Source: Planctomycetota bacterium (GTDB taxonomy: Bacteria; Planctomycetota; Phycisphaerae; WQYP01; JAJZKY01). From it: DNA of 6,475 bases. The DNA lies in the NCBI GenBank assembly GCA_021803885.1, contig JAJZKY010000271.1, positions 1-6,475 on the forward strand. The letters are read 5' to 3'. Made by a program: the position numbers and the translations under genes. Shown here piece by piece: positions 5,908 to 6,475 of this stretch. The notes below the pieces were generated by a model. It saw only the letters and a program-made list of their open reading frames with translations. It had not been told where the DNA came from and ran no database searches. Numbering within the stretch: position 1 is the first letter of the stretch; each line of letters begins with the position of its first letter.

Positions 5908-6475
5908 TTCATCAGTACGGATCGTTGCTGGTGGGAGTCATTGCAGCTCTGGCTGTATTTGCGATTGTCTATGGAGCCACCCATCGGCGTAGTAAGCCGG
6001 TTGACATTTTGGATTTTCGGCTGAGCGCCTATGACGATCTCGGTCGGGGGCCTCTGACACTTGACGAGATCGAGATGAGTCAACCATTCTCGGATCGGTT
6101 CGTGCGGCCATTCCTGGACAAGATCGGCGCTCGGGTCGCCAGGATGCAGCCCAAGGAGCAGGCGGAGAAGCTGCAGGTGATGATCGATCTGGCGGGCAGG
6201 CCCCTGGGGATGAATGCTGCGAGCTTCACCGCTCTGCGCATAAGTCTGGCAGTTATCCTGGCAATCGTGTTTGCAGTATTGGCGCTCGTGCTCGATTTCA
6301 TGCTGCTGGCGGGTCTTGGGGTGGGTGCTATCGCGGGATATCTGGGACCACAGATTTATCTGTCTCGAACCGTCAAGAGTCGTCAGAAAGAAATCGCTCT
6401 AGCCCTACCCAATAGCCTGGACCCTGAAAACTCAACAGTGGGGCGATGTAAGAAGGGTTTATGGCCTGCAGAATC
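5904..6475 (+). CDS. tadC: TadC inner-membrane platform protein, 3' incomplete
   Basis: The frame is open to the window end (190 codons). The start ATG overlaps the tadB stop (ATGA); a GGGGA at 5892-5896 sits 7 bases upstream. Visible parts are an N-terminal membrane segment (about 6-24), a cytoplasmic helical region including QAEKLQVMIDLAGRPLGM (86-103), which is typical TadC, and a hydrophobic stretch of two segments (about 111-131 and 133-147). The conserved entry to the T2SF domain follows: SRQKEIALALPNSLD (159-173). TadC proteins normally go on from the ALPD-x-LDL motif with a helix ending in EAGLGF or similar. Here the next 17 residues bear no resemblance, because the DNA from 6415 on is an inverted copy of tadB. 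Native tadC sequence is reliable only to about 6422. The T2SF domain and the last membrane segments are missing. With TadB it would form the platform for CpaF. Confidence 0.85.
   Translation, partial: MIHQYGSLLVGVIAALAVFAIVYGATHRRSKPVDILDFRLSAYDDLGRGPLTLDEIEMSQPFSDRFVRPFLDKIGARVARMQPKEQAEKLQVMIDLAGRPLGMNAASFTALRISLAVILAIVFAVLALVLDFMLLAGLGVGAIAGYLGPQIYLSRTVKSRQKEIALALPNSLDPENSTVGRCKKGLWPAE
6415..6475 (-). repeat. Inverted copy of tadB bases at the window end (probable chimera)
   Basis: This is an exact 61-base reverse complement of 5766-5826. It begins inside the tadC codons for Ser-Leu-Asp and runs to the last base. The shared bases GCCTGG (6415-6420), perhaps extending to GCCTGGAC if native tadC also continues with Asp, would be the microhomology at the junction. 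A fold-back template switch during amplification, or an assembly error, explains it better than a biological insertion. Confidence 0.9.

Noticed and set aside
6423..6475. Unusual C-terminal end of TadC as a novel domain
   Set aside because: The bases are an exact inverted copy of tadB, so the residues are an artefact of the junction.
1..6475. CRISPR array, tRNA, rRNA or insertion sequence
   Set aside because: No spaced direct repeats, no clover-leaf-like sequence, no transposase motifs; nearly all bases are accounted for by the seven genes.

Overview
The window is a fragment of a tad (tight adherence, Flp-type IVc pilus) locus. Seven genes lie on the + strand, tightly packed. No gene is supported on the - strand, where the long open frames are shadows of the + strand genes. 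Base composition is moderately G+C-rich. The CpaF/TadB/TadC set, the TadG-like and TadE-like pseudopilins and a SipW-type (Ser-His) signal peptidase with a TPSM-x-PVG-like active-site motif suggest a Terrabacteria-type organism (Actinomycetota, Chloroflexota or a relative such as Dormibacterota). No marker here fixes the phylum. No outer-membrane secretin (RcpA/CpaC) gene is visible, but the locus is incomplete.

Layout: (1) about 1-1028, the 3' part of a gene for a secreted LamG/concanavalin-fold protein. A run of ten G at 14-23 probably hides a frame error or a slippable tract. (2) 1016-1849, a SipW-like membrane signal peptidase overlapping the LamG gene. (3) A 53-base gap with a perfect TATAAT so close to the next ATG that the transcript is probably leaderless. 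(4) 1903-3213, a TadG-like protein with a pseudopilin-type N-terminus and a large beta-solenoid-like body. (5) 3213-3749, TadE-like pseudopilin. (6) 3746-4918, CpaF/TadA motor ATPase. (7) 4918-5907, TadB. (8) 5904-window end, TadC, incomplete. From tadG to tadC every stop overlaps the next start by 1 or 4 bases, so this is one translationally coupled operon.

How the parts work together: CpaF is the cytoplasmic ATPase driving the TadB/TadC inner-membrane platform. The TadE- and TadG-like proteins are membrane-anchored pseudopilins that would initiate or decorate the fibre. The LamG protein and the beta-solenoid of the TadG-like protein are the probable binding or surface parts, and the signal peptidase next to them is a candidate dedicated processing enzyme. 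The major pilin (flp), prepilin peptidase (tadV/cpaA) and tadZ/cpaE are not in the window.

The last 61 bases (6415-6475) are an exact reverse complement of 5766-5826 inside tadB. This replaces the expected continuation of tadC and most likely marks a fold-back amplification or assembly chimera. The final 17 codons of the tadC frame should not be trusted.
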